DNA from: Tupaia tana | Taxonomy: Eukaryota; Chordata; Mammalia; Scandentia; Tupaiidae | Length of the DNA stretch: 64,000 bases | Assembly: GCA_026018925.1 (NCBI GenBank) | Contig: JAKSZU010000007.1 | Location: 94,723,501-94,787,500, forward strand | Direction of reading: 5' to 3' | In this document: piece after piece, positions 1 to 16,479 of the stretch | Layout of the letters: each line of letters starts with the position of its first letter | Numbering within the stretch: position 1 is the first letter of the stretch | The notes under the pieces: generated by a model | Databases searched by the model: none | What the model was told of the DNA's origin: nothing | What the model saw: the letters and a program-made list of their open reading frames with translations, nothing else | Translations under genes and position numbers: made by a program

Positions 1-288
1 GCAGCGCTGACGGCAGGGCTGAGAGGAGCAGGGTGGCAGTGCCAGTGGAGCTGGAGTAGGCCAGGAGGACGGAGGGTGGGGGAGTAGATGGGGGAATGGG
101 CACCAGCAAACCCCCAGAGCCGGAGAAACCGCACCCTTCCCAGAGTCCAACCCGACCTCACCCTGCAGAGAAGACCCCCCAAAGCTTTTGATCTTGCCCC
201 CCTCAATTCATTACATTTGAATGCCAATTGCAGATGGTAACCCACAGTGTCTGATTGTGGGGAAGTCTCTCCACTGACAGTGGTCCGA

Positions 289-475
289 GCAGGCCCAGGC
301 CTGTCCGTGCACGGCCGTGTCCCCGTGCCCAGGCCTGTCCGTGCACGGCCGTGTCCCTGCACCCAGGCCTGTCCGTGCACGGCCGTGTCCCTGCACCCAG
401 GCCTGTCCGTGCACGGCCGTGTCCCCGCGCCCAGGCCTGTCCGTGCATGGCCGTGTGCCCAGTGCCCAGGCCTGG
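289..475. repeat. 34-bp minisatellite, about 5.5 copies
   Basis: The CTGTCC start of the unit recurs at 301, 335, 369, 403 and 437, an exact 34-base period. Each unit contains CAGGCCTGTCCGTGCACGG with few differences between copies, mostly in the CCCCGTG/CCCTGCA spacer. GTGCAC and GGCC give it partial palindromes. Confidence 0.95.
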
Positions 476-649
476 CGTGAGGAGACAACCAGTGGCTCGC
501 AGAGTATTTGAAGTGGGAGGGGACGTGCGTGAATGGAGGCACAGGTGGCCGGGGAGGGCAGGGGATTCCTGGACAGGAATGCTAGCAGCCAGCTGTGCTG
601 GGCCGTGCTGGGAAGCGGGCCACCTTGGCCAGTTCTGACGCCCTGTGAG

Positions 650-775
650 GGAGCTGGCGCCACTGCCCCACTTCATACAGGGGGACTGAGGCACGGGGAG
701 CACTTCCAAGCCCCCAGTGTCACGCAGCTTGGACCTGGGTGGGATCTGGACCCCAGGGGTCTGTGCTCAGGGGTC
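650..775 (-). repeat. MIR fragment
   Basis: Plus strand shows the antisense MIR pattern: GGGGGACTGAGGCACGGGGAG, then TGTCACGCAGCTTGGACCTGGG. Diverged, GC-shifted copy. Confidence 0.5.
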
Positions 776-1535
776 ATGGCAGTAGGTCAGGTGAAGCCTC
801 GGTCCAGAGGGTGGAGCTGGGAGGCCCTGCTGGACTTCGCTCTAAGGGCACAGGACACCACTGAAGGCTAGAAGCGGGCTGCAGTGTGACCCGAGTCATC
901 GTTTACAGGGTGCAGAGACCCCCCTGCAGGATGGGCTGGAGGGACGAGTGTGCGGGCGGGGCCTGGGCGGGCCCCAGGGCTCCCCACTGTGCCAGCTCCC
1001 TCCAGCCCATGGGGGATGGCCTTGCGGCTGGGAGTGGCTGCTTCCACCATCTTGGTGTCCAAGCCCTGGGGACAGCAGCAGGGCGTGGGCACAGGGTGAC
1101 CTGATGCCCCACAGCCCCTCCCTGGGAGCCCCTTCCCGCCGAGGGCAGAGGCTGTCAGGTGGTGGGAGGGGCAGAGTTCTGGTATCCGAGGTCCTGATCC
1201 TCGTGCAGATGTGGCGGGGCGACTCAGGGCAGGCCACTCCACCCTGTGTCCACATAGGGTGCCACGGCCCATGCGCATTGTGGGCACTAAGGGGCTTGTG
1301 TGACACAGAGACCGTGGAGAGCAGCTCTGAGTTTTCTGCAGGCCCTTCCCAAGAATGCGAACCGAAAGCAACAGCCCTTCCGTGAAGACGCACACCCACA
1401 CCAGCGGGAGGACATTTTAGTGGCCCTCTGCAGGCCAGCGGGGCTTCCGGCTAAGACCGCCTAAGAGAGGGCACAGTGGAGGGCAATACTCTTCTTAGAA
1501 GAGTCTATTTACATGTTTCCTAAAATGTAGAAGAC

Positions 1536-7106
<5,571 letters not shown>

Positions 7107-7727
7107 TGTCCGGCCGCCCCAGTCCGGCCTGCGGAGAGGCCTCGACTCCTGAGGAACCAGGACCGCTCCCAAAGGGATTGGGAGCAGGGGCTGCGGCCCG
7201 GACCTGTCGGACGAGCGACTTCTTTTCCTCCGTGAGGAAACAGGACGTGGAGACACAGTGATGTGAGACACGGGCCACGGCAATGCCAGGCCCAGACCCT
7301 CCCTCCTCTGCAGAATTTCTATGAAACCTACACACTCCCCATCCCAGCCCAGAGGACAGGAGCTTCGCACAGCGACCTGCATCTGACTCACTTCCTCCAG
7401 GTTTTCTGGGGGTTTTGCTTGATTTTGCTTTTCTCTACAGTTGAGTTTTATCATCATTATAAATCTAGTTTTCAAAATCATGTGCTTTCTAAAGCGGTGT
7501 CATCCTGAGAAGCGAGGCCTTGAAGTGTGCACACGCGGAATCTGACCCGTTACCTCTACTTTAAATGCCTTTGCCCATTCCCTCTCCGTCCAACTAGCCA
7601 TCACCCCCTTGTCACTCAGGAGGGCTCCCCTTTGATTTGGGCCTACGTGTTACAAATCACTAGTGCTATTTTCATTATTGTAATGGAAAAATCTGTAAAC
7701 TAGAATAAAAGACTTTATTGAATAAGA
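7107..7727 (+). other. MAN1C1: MAN1C1 3'UTR
   Basis: Follows the TGA at 7104-7106 directly. The distal half is AT-rich, unlike the GC-rich exon, and ends after an AATAAA at 7704-7709. No repeat is seen inside it. The exact cleavage site is inferred. Confidence 0.8.
7704..7709 (+). terminator. MAN1C1: AATAAA polyadenylation signal of MAN1C1
   Basis: Canonical hexamer about 600 nt after the MAN1C1 stop, followed by an AT-rich stretch. It is the only canonical signal close to the stop, so it is the likely 3' end of the gene. Confidence 0.8.
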
Positions 7728-7889
7728 AATCTGATCGGGCTCAGTGCACCTCGGTGACTTCTGGGAGTGTGGGCACGTGACTGCGCAATCAGCAGCAGCA
7801 GCTTCGGGTGTGACTGAGCCAGCGGCTCCCAGAGCCTACGACAACCCTTCTGCTGGCCCCTTTAACCCGTCCTTGTAGACTCCGGAAGT

Positions 7890-8060
7890 GGGAAGCCAAT
7901 CCTTTAGATGGAACTGGTATTCGGACTTAAGCTGAGGTTTGGAAGAGGCCCAGAGGGGATCAGCGGCCTGCCTGAAGTCACACAGCCTCTCGCCGTGGTT
8001 TCCTGGCCACCCGGGTCCTGTGCTCTCTGCCCCATCCTTCAGCAGGTGTGCGGTGGGTGG
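7890..8060 (-). repeat. MIR fragment
   Basis: GAGGTTTGGAAGAGGCCCAGAG then CTGAAGTCACACAGCC on the plus strand, the antisense MIR pattern. Confidence 0.55.
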
Positions 8061-9960
8061 GCCAGACCAGGGCTGTGAGGCCAGGGGAACAGGTGGGGTA
8101 GAGACACACACCGCACAGTCGTGGGGGAGACGGGAGGCGAAGTCCCACGGCAGTGACGCGCCAGGTTGTATGGAGAGCCCCGATCGGGCTCAGGGAGCCA
8201 CCCTGGGCAGGCGGCCCAGCCGAGACCTAGACGGCAGGAGCAGGGAAGAGGGTCCGGCCACAGATCACCCCCCCCCCCGTGCCCGCCCCCTACTTCCTCT
8301 GCGCGCAGCTAAAACCAAGACCTGCAGGTCCGCACTGAAGCGAGAGCACCGCCCCGACCTGGGCAGCTCGCCGCTGGAAGCCCCGGGCTGCTTTAGTCCT
8401 TCCCCGCAGCCGCTCATCCTCGCCCGTCCACAGACCTGAATAGCCCGTGGGGTGCTGGAGTGGGACCAGGCCCTGAATTCCCTGCTGTGTGGGCCCGGGC
8501 AGGTCACCGCACCTCTCTGGAGGGGGACCGTCCAGCTCCCGAACTTGGTGTGAGGTGGGACCCTGGGAGCCCGGGTGCGGGAGGTGCTGCTTCCTGCTTC
8601 TGGAGCCGGGTCACCAGTGTCTGAGCAGAGCAGTGCGAGCAGCCCCTGTCCCAGGAGCAAGTCAGTCTCCGCCAGAACCCAGGAGGGGCTGACTCCTGAT
8701 AGGCAGCAGGAGAGGCGGTTCCCGACGCTGGGCGGGAGGGAGGGAGGAAGCCCGCTGCACACGCAGGCAGAGTGGGAGACAAGATCAGCCCGCACGCACA
8801 TGAGGTAGGCCCCCCCCCCCCCCCCCCCCCGCTCCAGCAGCGACAGGTGGTGCTGTAGACGTCCGAAACCCACAGGGTGCCCGTCTGCAGGCCCGGCGTC
8901 ATGCCACCGGGCCATGTGCGTAGACGTGGCCTCCACACCGGCCTGTGTGGCGAACCTCCCCACCCCCGCCAGCAGGTGGGCACGCCTGTCGCAGGGCCGG
9001 GCGAGCGGGACCCCTCGGGTGCGGCGCCCTACCTGGTTGAGCTAAGCCACCATTGCCGGCGTTCGGGTGTCACAAACCACGGTAACCAGCTCCGTCGAAC
9101 TTCAGCAAAACAGAATGTCCTGAAATAGCAGGAGTGACTGGGGGTGTCTCAGGACAAAAGTGTCAGACCTCAAGAAGAGGTCTGGGGCCTGGTGAGACTG
9201 GCAGAGCCGCCAAAACCCCGTGCAGCGGGTGACGGGCTGTTCTGGAGCAGAGCGAGGTCCGCCAAGGCCCGCGCCCTGCACCGGCAGCCACCAGCGTGCG
9301 GCCGGCTTTCGGCATGAAGGGGGCCAGGCGCGCTCCGCCATTCCTCGCTCTACCCTGGTCCGATTCTCTCCTCCGGATCAACTCCAAGAATGTCGCTCAG
9401 AGCCCCTGTGCAGTTCCCCAGGGCCCAGGCTCCCTCGGGCCGTCGCTGTCCGACGTCCTCCCAGCACTTTGTCCCCTGCCTTGTTGTCAGGAGCTGTTGT
9501 TACCCACACCCTCCGCGAGGGCTTGGTGAGGTGTCTTCGGCAGCCTGACTCCATCCCGGGGTAAAAGCCTGCCTTGGCTTCTCTGAGGACAGAGCCGCTT
9601 CTTTGCCATGTTTTCCTCCCAGATGGCTGGATGCTGTGCCTTCCCAGGAAGCTTCGCTAAGCCCCTGGCTGCAGGCACCGAGCCCGCAGGGCATCACGCG
9701 GCCGGAGGGGGCAGCCCTTTCCAGGCGCCTCCCTTGAATGACCGCGTGTCTGCTCAGACAAGCCAACGTGTCCGCCGCCCTCGCTTCTGTCCCCTCCGCT
9801 CTGGGCCGCCGACCGTCGGGGTTGGGCAGGTGCTGGACCTGGAGACCTTGGAGCCCCTCGGCCGCCCGAGGCCCTGTGACTACGGCTCACACACCTGGGG
9901 TGCTATTTTCTGTATCTGGAAATACCAGTTTGGTTTCCTAAATTCGGGGCCGTGTTTTGA
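8061..9960. other. Intergenic, unique GC-rich sequence
   Basis: No gene, no confident repeat. Contains a 21-base C run at 8810-8830 and a C run near 8270. Open frames here lack splice context and similarity to known proteins. Confidence 0.6.
8810..8830. repeat. Homopolymer C21
   Basis: Uninterrupted run of 21 C. Likely unstable and hard to sequence; its exact length may be an assembly estimate. Confidence 0.95.
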
Positions 9961-9979
9961 TCCTGCTCGGCCTGTCTCC

Positions 9980-10145
9980 TAAGTCAGCGCTTCTCTGACT
10001 TGAACGCGGACGTGACTCACCTGGGGACCCTGTTCAAACGCAGCTTCATATCCAGTGAGTCCAGCCTGGCTCCATTCTGCTTTCCTGATAAGCTCCCGGG
10101 AGATGCTGCTGCTGGTCCTGGGCCATGTTTAAGTAGAAGTCTCAG
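9980..10145 (+). repeat. hAT-Charlie (MER5-like) DNA transposon remnant
   Basis: GCTTCTCTGACTTGAACG, GTGACTCACCTGGGGACC and CTTCATATCCAGTGAGTCC follow the MER5 layout (CTTAACCTGGGG... AATCCAGT). Heavily diverged. Confidence 0.5.
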
Positions 10146-10199
10146 GGAGGCAGGGCCTGTCATCCAGGAGCCCTCGGGCTGTGGGAGAGGCTCAGGCGG

Positions 10200-10385
10200 A
10201 CCTGGACTGCCCTGAGTATGTAGGAGCCTGCGGAAAAGGAGTTTTCAAACCTGTGCCAAGAGAGGCGTCAAGGAAGGCGTCCTGGAGGAGGTGACACGGA
10301 GGGCTGCCTGGAGGAGTGAAGAGGCATACCAGGGGAGGAGTCCAGGCAGGAGGCACAGCACATGCCATCCCTTTTGTTTCCACCT
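10200..10385. other. Intergenic, possible L2 remnant
   Basis: GGAAGGCGTCCTGGAGGAGGTGAC resembles the L2 segment also seen at 35930 and 33290. Otherwise nothing is seen. Confidence 0.35.
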
Positions 10386-10428
10386 TTACCTTGCACTGGA
10401 GTAGAGGAACTTAGGTGGGGTGAGGGGG

Positions 10429-10690
10429 CCTAGGAGGAGTGGGGAGGCATGCGGGGTGGGGGCATGGCGGGTTGGGGGGCATGGCGGGTTGGGGGGCATG
10501 GCGGGTTGGGGGGCATGGCGGGTGGGGGGCATGGTGGGGTGGAGGGCATGGCGGGTGGGGGCATGGTGGGGTGGGGGCATGGTGGGGTTGGGGGGGCATG
10601 GCGGGTGGGGGGCATGGTGGGGTGGGGGGGCATGGCGGGTGGGGGCATGGTGGGGTGGAGGGCATGGCAGAGTGGAGGGGCTTAGGAGGG
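10429..10690. repeat. G-rich minisatellite of GGGTGGGGGCATGGC units
   Basis: About 14 tandem copies of a unit close to GGGGCATGGCGGGTTGG, 17-21 bases long with variation in the G-run length and GCGGG/TGGGG. Plus strand is almost free of C, so it has many G-runs of three or more in close succession. Confidence 0.93.
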
Positions 10691-10699
10691 GCAGGGGCG

Positions 10700-11290
10700 T
10701 CACGGGGAGGGGGCTTAGTGGAGGGGCTTCAGAGTTGGGATGGCCGTTGCAGGCGGGTACCTTAGCTGCAGAGAGCCACCTCAGAACCGCTGAGCCTGCG
10801 GCTGCGTCAACAGCGTCCCTCCCTGGGACAAGGCAGCCACTGCTTATGTCACGTGTGAACCTTCTGGCCCTCAGCCTACGGACACTGGGAAATGGGGTGA
10901 AGACATGCTGACTCCCTGGGGCTCCGGCAGCAGGCTGCGGTGGCCAACGCCGGGCCGTGCAGTGAGCTGCCCGCACTCCTGTGTGGCCAGCAGGGCGGCT
11001 GCGTGTGGCCGGGCAGGTCGCGTGTGGCAGTAGTGACCGCTCACCGTCATTTTCACCACATGGACCTGAACAGCCGGGTGTGGTACCGGCTGAGGTTGGG
11101 ACGACGTAGTCAGAACCGGAGAGCGAGTACCCGCCCAAGCTCGCCCGCCTCCGCCCTGCACGGGCCCGCGGGCTCCCTCCGACCGTTTCCATTCTCATTT
11201 CAGCCTGTTTCCTGCCAAAGCCTCTGGTTTTTGTTTTGTCTCTCCGTCTCCCTGCAGTGGGGCGTGCGTTAGGTCCGGCTGAAGGGGAGA
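10700..11290. other. Intergenic, unique sequence
   Basis: No gene or confident repeat seen. Confidence 0.5.
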
Positions 11291-11299
11291 AGGGACGGC

Positions 11300-11440
11300 C
11301 TTGGCAGCCAGAGGGACCTGTGTCAGCTCTGCCCTGCCCTTTCCCCGCTGGGTGGCCTGCAGCAAGCCCCTGAACCTCTCTGCGCCTCTGCATCGCCATC
11401 CCTGCAAAGGGGGTATTTTCGAGGGTTATGTAGCCCCTCG
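11300..11440 (+). repeat. MIR fragment
   Basis: CTGGGTGGCCTGCAGCAAGCCCCTGAACCTCTCTGCGCCTCTGCATC follows the sense MIR core, then AAAGGGGGTATT. Confidence 0.65.
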
Positions 11441-12140
11441 CCGTGCCGGGCCTCCGCACATGGTGGCGAGGACTGCCGGTGCTCTGCGTGCGCCCCTGTA
11501 AACCAGGAAAGGTGCGGGTGTGAGGCAGAACACCGCTGTCAAACTTCTCTTGAAACAAAATGCTCTGGCACCGGAGGAAACTGCGTCAGCCAGGCCCAGG
11601 GGTCAGCGCGAACTCTCAGAGCAATAAATCCGAACGGTTCCGCTTTCCGCGTCGAGCTACGTGCTGCCGTGGGCCCTCGGTCTACGGGAACCGGGAGACG
11701 GACGAAGGCTCGCTGATGACCCCAGGGCTCGCAGGGCCTCCTGGCCGTGGGGAGCTGGGGCGGGAGCCGAGGTGGGAGGAGGGTGCTTGGCCAGGCCGCC
11801 TCTGCTCTGGGGGTGTCCTTCACACAGTGCCTGAGAAAGCCTGCCTACACCTCGGAAGGGATGCAGGCGGGAAGACGGCCCTCCATACGGGGAGGGCGAG
11901 ACAGGCCCCAGAGGCTTGCTCGCGCTGCACAGCTGCTCCGGGCCTGGGGTGGCCTCACGGAGGTGCACCGAGGTCTCCCCGCCATTCCCCACACCTTCGC
12001 CTCCCCCAGCTTCTCCTAAATGACCCCCAGTCTGGAGTCACCCTCATCCCACTCGTGACATTCACTGGTGGCAATTCAGCTGGGACCCTTTGTTCCAAGC
12101 CAGTCGTCGGTACAGGCCCTTCCTCTCAGAGTGCCCTGGC
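11441..12140. other. Intergenic, unique sequence
   Basis: No gene or confident repeat seen. Confidence 0.5.
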
Positions 12141-12143
12141 TTC

Positions 12144-12409
12144 GGGCCCAGCAGGCGCGTGAGGGTTACGTCGCTGGACTCCCACGGACTGACCACGGGA
12201 ACTGGGACTCAAACAGCCCAGACCCGGCGGCTTGAACTCACACCAGAAAAGCTTGTGCATGTGCGTGCGTGCCCCAAATCCCAAGAGGACAACGGAGAAG
12301 CCATTGCGCGTAGCTATCCCCTCAAGGCGTGATTTCTCCCTTTCTGTCTCTCTGTCTCTCCAGGGAGCGCCCATGCCCTATAGCAAAACTTTCTCTCTCT
12401 AAAAAAACA
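12144..12409 (+). repeat. tRNA-derived SINE, full-length, intermediate age
   Basis: GGGCCCAGCAGGCGCGTGAGGG head, TCGCTGGACTCCC, AGATCC-type body, CCCTATAGCAAAACTTTC end and short A tail. Confidence 0.9.
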
Positions 12410-12589
12410 AGAAGTGGCCTGGTTTAGACAATGTTAGATGTCCCCCACCCCGGTCCCTCTAAGTGAAAACACTGAGATGCTTATCCCAGAGCCTCCAGGG
12501 CTCTGAGCCAGCCTGGGAAACCAGGCAAATATCCGAGATTCTCTCCTTTAGAAACAGCTGGAAACCCCACACACCGCAGTGCCTTCTAG

Positions 12590-12835
12590 ATGCCGGCCTC
12601 CAGCCTGAACTCCTGTCCTAAATTATTCACTCCTCCAAGTACCCTCAATGTCACCTCCTCCAGGAAGCCCTCCCTGCCCCTCCCCTTTCCTTGCTGTAGG
12701 CTTGAAAATCTCTTTTGTCTGGGCTCCTGCCAAGCTGGGCCAGCCCCCTAGACAGAGGCTCCTGGACCACAGGGACTTCGTCCTCTCACCATTGTGTCCC
12801 CACCTTGTGGACAGCGAATGTGCTGGAGATTTGGG
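12590..12835 (+). repeat. L2 fragment
   Basis: AATGTCACCTCCTCCAGGAAGCCCTCCC, then GACAGAGGCTCCTGGACCACAGGGACTTCGTC, matches the L2 3' region. Confidence 0.65.
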
Positions 12836-13420
12836 GATTAACCACCCACCCAGCCTGGCCCCAACCGTTTGGGAGGGACGCGAGGAAAGTGGGGGTGATT
12901 CCCAGTTTTACTGCAGGGTTTGGAGTGTCCTGGAGCGAGCTGACCATGGATTCCAGGAAGCATGGTGGGGGTCCCCCTCCGTGTGCGAGATTTGTGACAG
13001 GGAAGTGGCCCTCTTAGTGCGGAGACCACCCTCCCCGCCCCAGCGAATGCCGTGGGGTGCCAGGACTCCCAGCTCACTTACCACGGGAACACCTCTCATC
13101 CACGGGGCAGGGCGGAGAGTAAACAGGCGAGGAGAGAAGACAGGCCTCAGACAGCCCACCCCGATCGCTCTCCAACTGCAGGAGCCCCAGCCCAGGGGCT
13201 GTGGTGCAGCATGGGAGGAAGGGGTCACGCACACTTGCACATGGCCACACACAGGCCCTCACACTCACCTCACACTTGGCTTCCCTGAGCCTAGGGGGTT
13301 CCGAGCCGGCCCACGGCTGTGCGGGCACTGGCAGTCTCCTGGAGGGTGGGGGTGCCTAGCAGTGCAGTGGGACTGTCCCTCCGCAGTAAGCCAGTCACTG
13401 CTCTCCGGGAGTGCCCCTGA
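12836..13420. other. Intergenic, unique sequence
   Basis: No gene or confident repeat seen. A segment at about 13118-13155 is similar to 14173-14210 (see findings). Confidence 0.5.
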
Positions 13421-13424
13421 CACC

Positions 13425-13637
13425 GGGGTCAGCAGCTCTGCTTTGGCCCACTGGCTGACCATGGTTCGAGTCCTGGCCCTGGAGGCTTAAAAAATCTGTC
13501 ACAGGCCTGTCCAAACCTCTACAGGATGGAGGATGGAAGGGATCATTTTGTGACCACACCCTACTGGGAGACTCTCTCTCTCTCTCTCTGGTGAGCACAT
13601 GCACCCTCTGGCAATTAAAAAAAAATTTAAAAAACAG
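13425..13637 (+). repeat. tRNA-derived SINE, older form
   Basis: TGGCTGACCATGGTTCGAGTCCTGG B-box region, a shortened body, a TC repeat, and GTGAGCACATGCACCCTCTGGCAATTAAAAAAA end. Confidence 0.8.
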
Positions 13638-13639
13638 GT

Positions 13640-14300
13640 AACCATGAGGCTAGTGGCTCTCAGGGTGCAGAACCCTGAGCCCCTGCAGCACCTGGACATG
13701 CACATTCCCAAGCCCCAGTGGCTCTCAGGGTGCAGAGCCCCCTGGGGGCCTGGGCCTGCCCGCTCTTGCCCGGGTGGCTTGGCAGACCCTGCACTGAACC
13801 AAGAGAACCTCTCCGTCCCCTCTTCCCATCCCTGGCTCCCCTCTCAAAAAGTTCTCTGAATTCCCGGTGAACTCTCCACAGAACCTGACGCCGACTCCTC
13901 CCTCCCCGGGTGTTGCTCTCCGCCTCAGCCCAGGGGGGCCTCGATGCCCACTCCCCGCTCCGAGGATGTCGGGGCTCTCCCGTGGCCCAACTGTCTCCTG
14001 GGCTTCTCCCAGGTCACCACTCCACAGGCCGTGAAGAGCCCCAGGACCAGCCCCAGCACAGGGATGGGAACCGCCCTCCATTCCCGCTGGCGGCTCCCAG
14101 CAGATGGACATCCCCGGGACCCCCAGGACCCAGATATCCAGACCGTGAAGTTCTCAGCATCCAGGAGGGAGCAGGGCAGAGAGTCAACAGGCGAGGAGAG
14201 AAGACACCGCCTCAGCCATCCGGGGGCCAGCTGTGTCGCCTCTTACTGTCAGAGAGGCCCTGGGCACGGCCATCCTCCCGCACAAGTCTGACCATGTCAG
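13640..14300. other. Intergenic, unique sequence
   Basis: Contains a local direct repeat of GTGGCTCTCAGGGTGCAGA at about 13653 and 13720. No gene seen. Confidence 0.5.
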
Positions 14301-14302
14301 CT

Positions 14303-15108
14303 GTAGGTCTCCAGGCCTAGGGTCTGCGTTGCCACCTTCTCCTCCAGGTGCGGAGTCTGTCCAGGCCTAGGGTCTGCGTGGGCCACCTTCCCCTCCAGGT
14401 GCGGAGTCTGTCCAGGCCTAGGGTCTCCGTGGGCCACCTTCCCCTCCAGGTGCGGAGTCTGTCCAGGCCTAGGGTCTGCGTGGCCACCTTCCCCTCCAGG
14501 TGCGGAGTCTGTCCAGGCCTAGGGTCTCCGTAGGCCACCTTCTCCTCCAGGTGCGGAGTCTGTCCAGGCCTAGGGTCTCCGTGGCCACCTTCCCCTCCAG
14601 GTGCGGAGTCTGTCCAGGCCTAGGGTCTGCGTGGCCACCTTCCCCTCCAGGTGCGGAGTCTGTCCAGGCCTAGGGTCTGCGTGGGCCACCTTCTCCTCCA
14701 GGTGCGGAGTCTGTCCAGGCCTAGGGTCTCCGTGGCCACCTTCCCCTCCAGGTGCGGAGTCTGTCCAGGCCTAGGGTCTGCGTGGCCACCTTCCCCTCCA
14801 GGTGCGGAGTCTGTCCAGGCCTAGGGTCTGCGTGGCCACCTTCTCCTCCAGGTGCGGAGTCTGTCCAGGCCTAGGGTCTCCATGGGCCACCTTCTCCAGG
14901 TGCAGAGTTTGTCCAGGCCTAGGGTCTGCGTGGCCACCTTCCCCTCCAGGTGCAGAGTCTGTCCAGGCCTAGGGTCTGCATGGCCATCTTCTTCTCCAGG
15001 TACGGAGTCTGTCCAGGCCTAGGGTCTGCGTGGCCATCTTCTTCTCCAGGTGTGGAGTCTGTCCAGGCCTAGGGTCTGCGTGGGCCACCTTTTCCAGGTG
15101 CAGAGTCT
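14303..15108. repeat. 50-51 bp minisatellite, about 16 copies
   Basis: Unit reads CCAGGCCTAGGGTCTGCGTG, then GCCACCTTCCCCTCC, then AGGTGCGGAGTCTGT. Copies differ mainly by GTGG/GTGGG (50 or 51 bases), CCCC/TCTC and GCG/CCG; the distal copies at 14880-15105 are more diverged. Every unit carries a pyrimidine tract followed by CCAGGTGCGG. Confidence 0.97.
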
Positions 15109-15111
15109 ACC

Positions 15112-15362
15112 TTTTTTATTTGGAGAGAGATTTTTGCTATAGGATGTGTGCTCTCTCCAGAGAGACAGAGAGATAGAAAGTGAGAAACCACCCTCCCAGG
15201 AGGGATGGCCACGCCACAATCCCTTTTCCTCCATTCTCCTCTCAGGATCTTGGGCACGCACACACACGCGCCCGGCTTGAGTTCCAAGCTGCCAGTTCAG
15301 AACTAGAACTGCAGTAGACCATGTGGGAGTCCAGTGCCCCAACCACTATGCCACCGCAGGCC
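15112..15362 (-). repeat. tRNA-derived SINE, full-length
   Basis: Plus strand TTTGCTATAGGATGTGTGC ... CATGTGGGAGTCCAGTGCCCC...CACTATGCCACC. Lies directly at the end of the minisatellite. Confidence 0.9.
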
Positions 15363-15363
15363 C

Positions 15364-16345
15364 TGTTTTGATGTTTATGTCCCCTTTGTCCCCAGCTCCT
15401 GGTGCCCTGGAGGGACTGGAATGGGGGCTCCGTCTGGGTTGGCGCCTCCCTCGGCTTTCCAGCAGAGCCACGTAACAGCCCGCCCTCACAGTCTGCCTGT
15501 CCCCATCCAACAGGTTCTTGAGGTCAGGTGATGGGGCTCGCTGCTGCCCAGCCTCCGTCCTGGAACGCTCTGGCCTTTCTACATCCAGCAATAACAGTCC
15601 CCCATCTCCTCAGCCGGGCGCCTGGCAAGGGCCCGCTGCGGCCAGCATGGACGAGCTCCTGCCCCCGCCCCAGGGTGTCCGACGTGGCAGGATGGGAGGC
15701 AGGGCGGGCCCAGACGTGCACCCGTCGGCGAGGTGTGTGGCCAGAGGTGCGTGTGGGGAGGCCGCAGCTGGGGACAGCCAGTCTCTGGGGGAGGACACGG
15801 CGCTGGGAGGTCAAGCACAGCCCTGGGGAGCTGACATCTGTGCCGTCTGCGGGAGGGGCATCAGAGCAGAGGGACCGGGCAAGCGCAGAACTCGGAGGCA
15901 GGAGGGGGTGCACCCAGGGAACAGCAAGGTGGTGGTGGGGGGAGGACCGAGTGTGTGCCTTGGGGGGAGTGGGAGGGCCCTCGCCTGGGGTGCTGGCAGG
16001 CCTCTGGTCTGAGAGCGCTGGGAGGTGGTAGAGGGGGAAGGCTTGAGGTGACCTATTTCACGTCTCTGCAAGTTCCCGTGACTTGGCGAGACCTCAGAAT
16101 GCTTCCCGCTCACATCGTGGGGGAGCCATCTGCCTCCTAAGCAGGAGCTTCTGACACCTGCGCCCAGGAGTGCGGAGCGGCCCTCTGCCCTGTTCCTCCA
16201 GGGGCTTCCTCTGACATTCTTTTCAGGCGCAGACTTCAAGGGCCCTCCCCAAAGCCTGTCCTTTGACCCTCTCCCTGCAGACTTCCGCCTTCTGCCTCCT
16301 CAGTCATCCCATGCCTTTCAAGCAGGCCCAGCTACGCGTCTTCAG
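15364..16345. other. Intergenic, unique sequence
   Basis: GC-rich; no gene or confident repeat seen. Confidence 0.5.
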
Positions 16346-16355
16346 CGTTGAAGCT

Positions 16356-16478
16356 CAGCTGGGCATGGTGGTACACGCCTGTACTCCCAGCTTCTTGGGA
16401 GGCTGAGACAGGACGATTACAAGTTCGAGGCTGGCCTGGGCAACATAGTGAGAGCTCATCTCAAAAAGAAATCAAAAA
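16356..16478 (+). repeat. 7SL RNA-derived SINE monomer
   Basis: GCTGGGCATGGTGGTACACGCCTGT, GGGAGGCTGAGACAGGA, TTCGAGGCTGGCCTGGGCAACATAGTGAG and an A-rich end: a single Alu/B1-like unit with the full 7SL order, not a dimer. Confidence 0.92.
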
Positions 16479-16479
16479 A

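Larger units (their letters stand above)
1..1535. other. MAN1C1 intron, mostly unique GC-rich sequence
   Basis: Apart from the 34-bp minisatellite at 289-475 and a weak antisense MIR at about 650-775, I see nothing supported here. Open frames on both strands are a product of high GC. Confidence 0.6.

Noticed and set aside
203-709. Repeat-containing open frames over the 34-bp minisatellite
   Set aside because: 34 is not a multiple of three; several frames stay open only because the unit lacks stops.
10386-11558. Long minus-strand open frame (390 residues)
   Set aside because: Its C-terminal third is the P/H-rich translation of the G-rich minisatellite and the rest is unique GC-rich sequence with no recognisable domain, no CpG promoter and no splice context.
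14317-14538. Repeat protein encoded by the 50-bp minisatellite (minus strand, LGLDRLRTWRGRW units)
   Set aside because: The frame holds only where consecutive units happen to be 51 bases; other units are 50 and break it. Not a gene.
14303-15108. CRISPR-like array
   Set aside because: Units are directly adjacent without unique spacers; it is a eukaryotic minisatellite.
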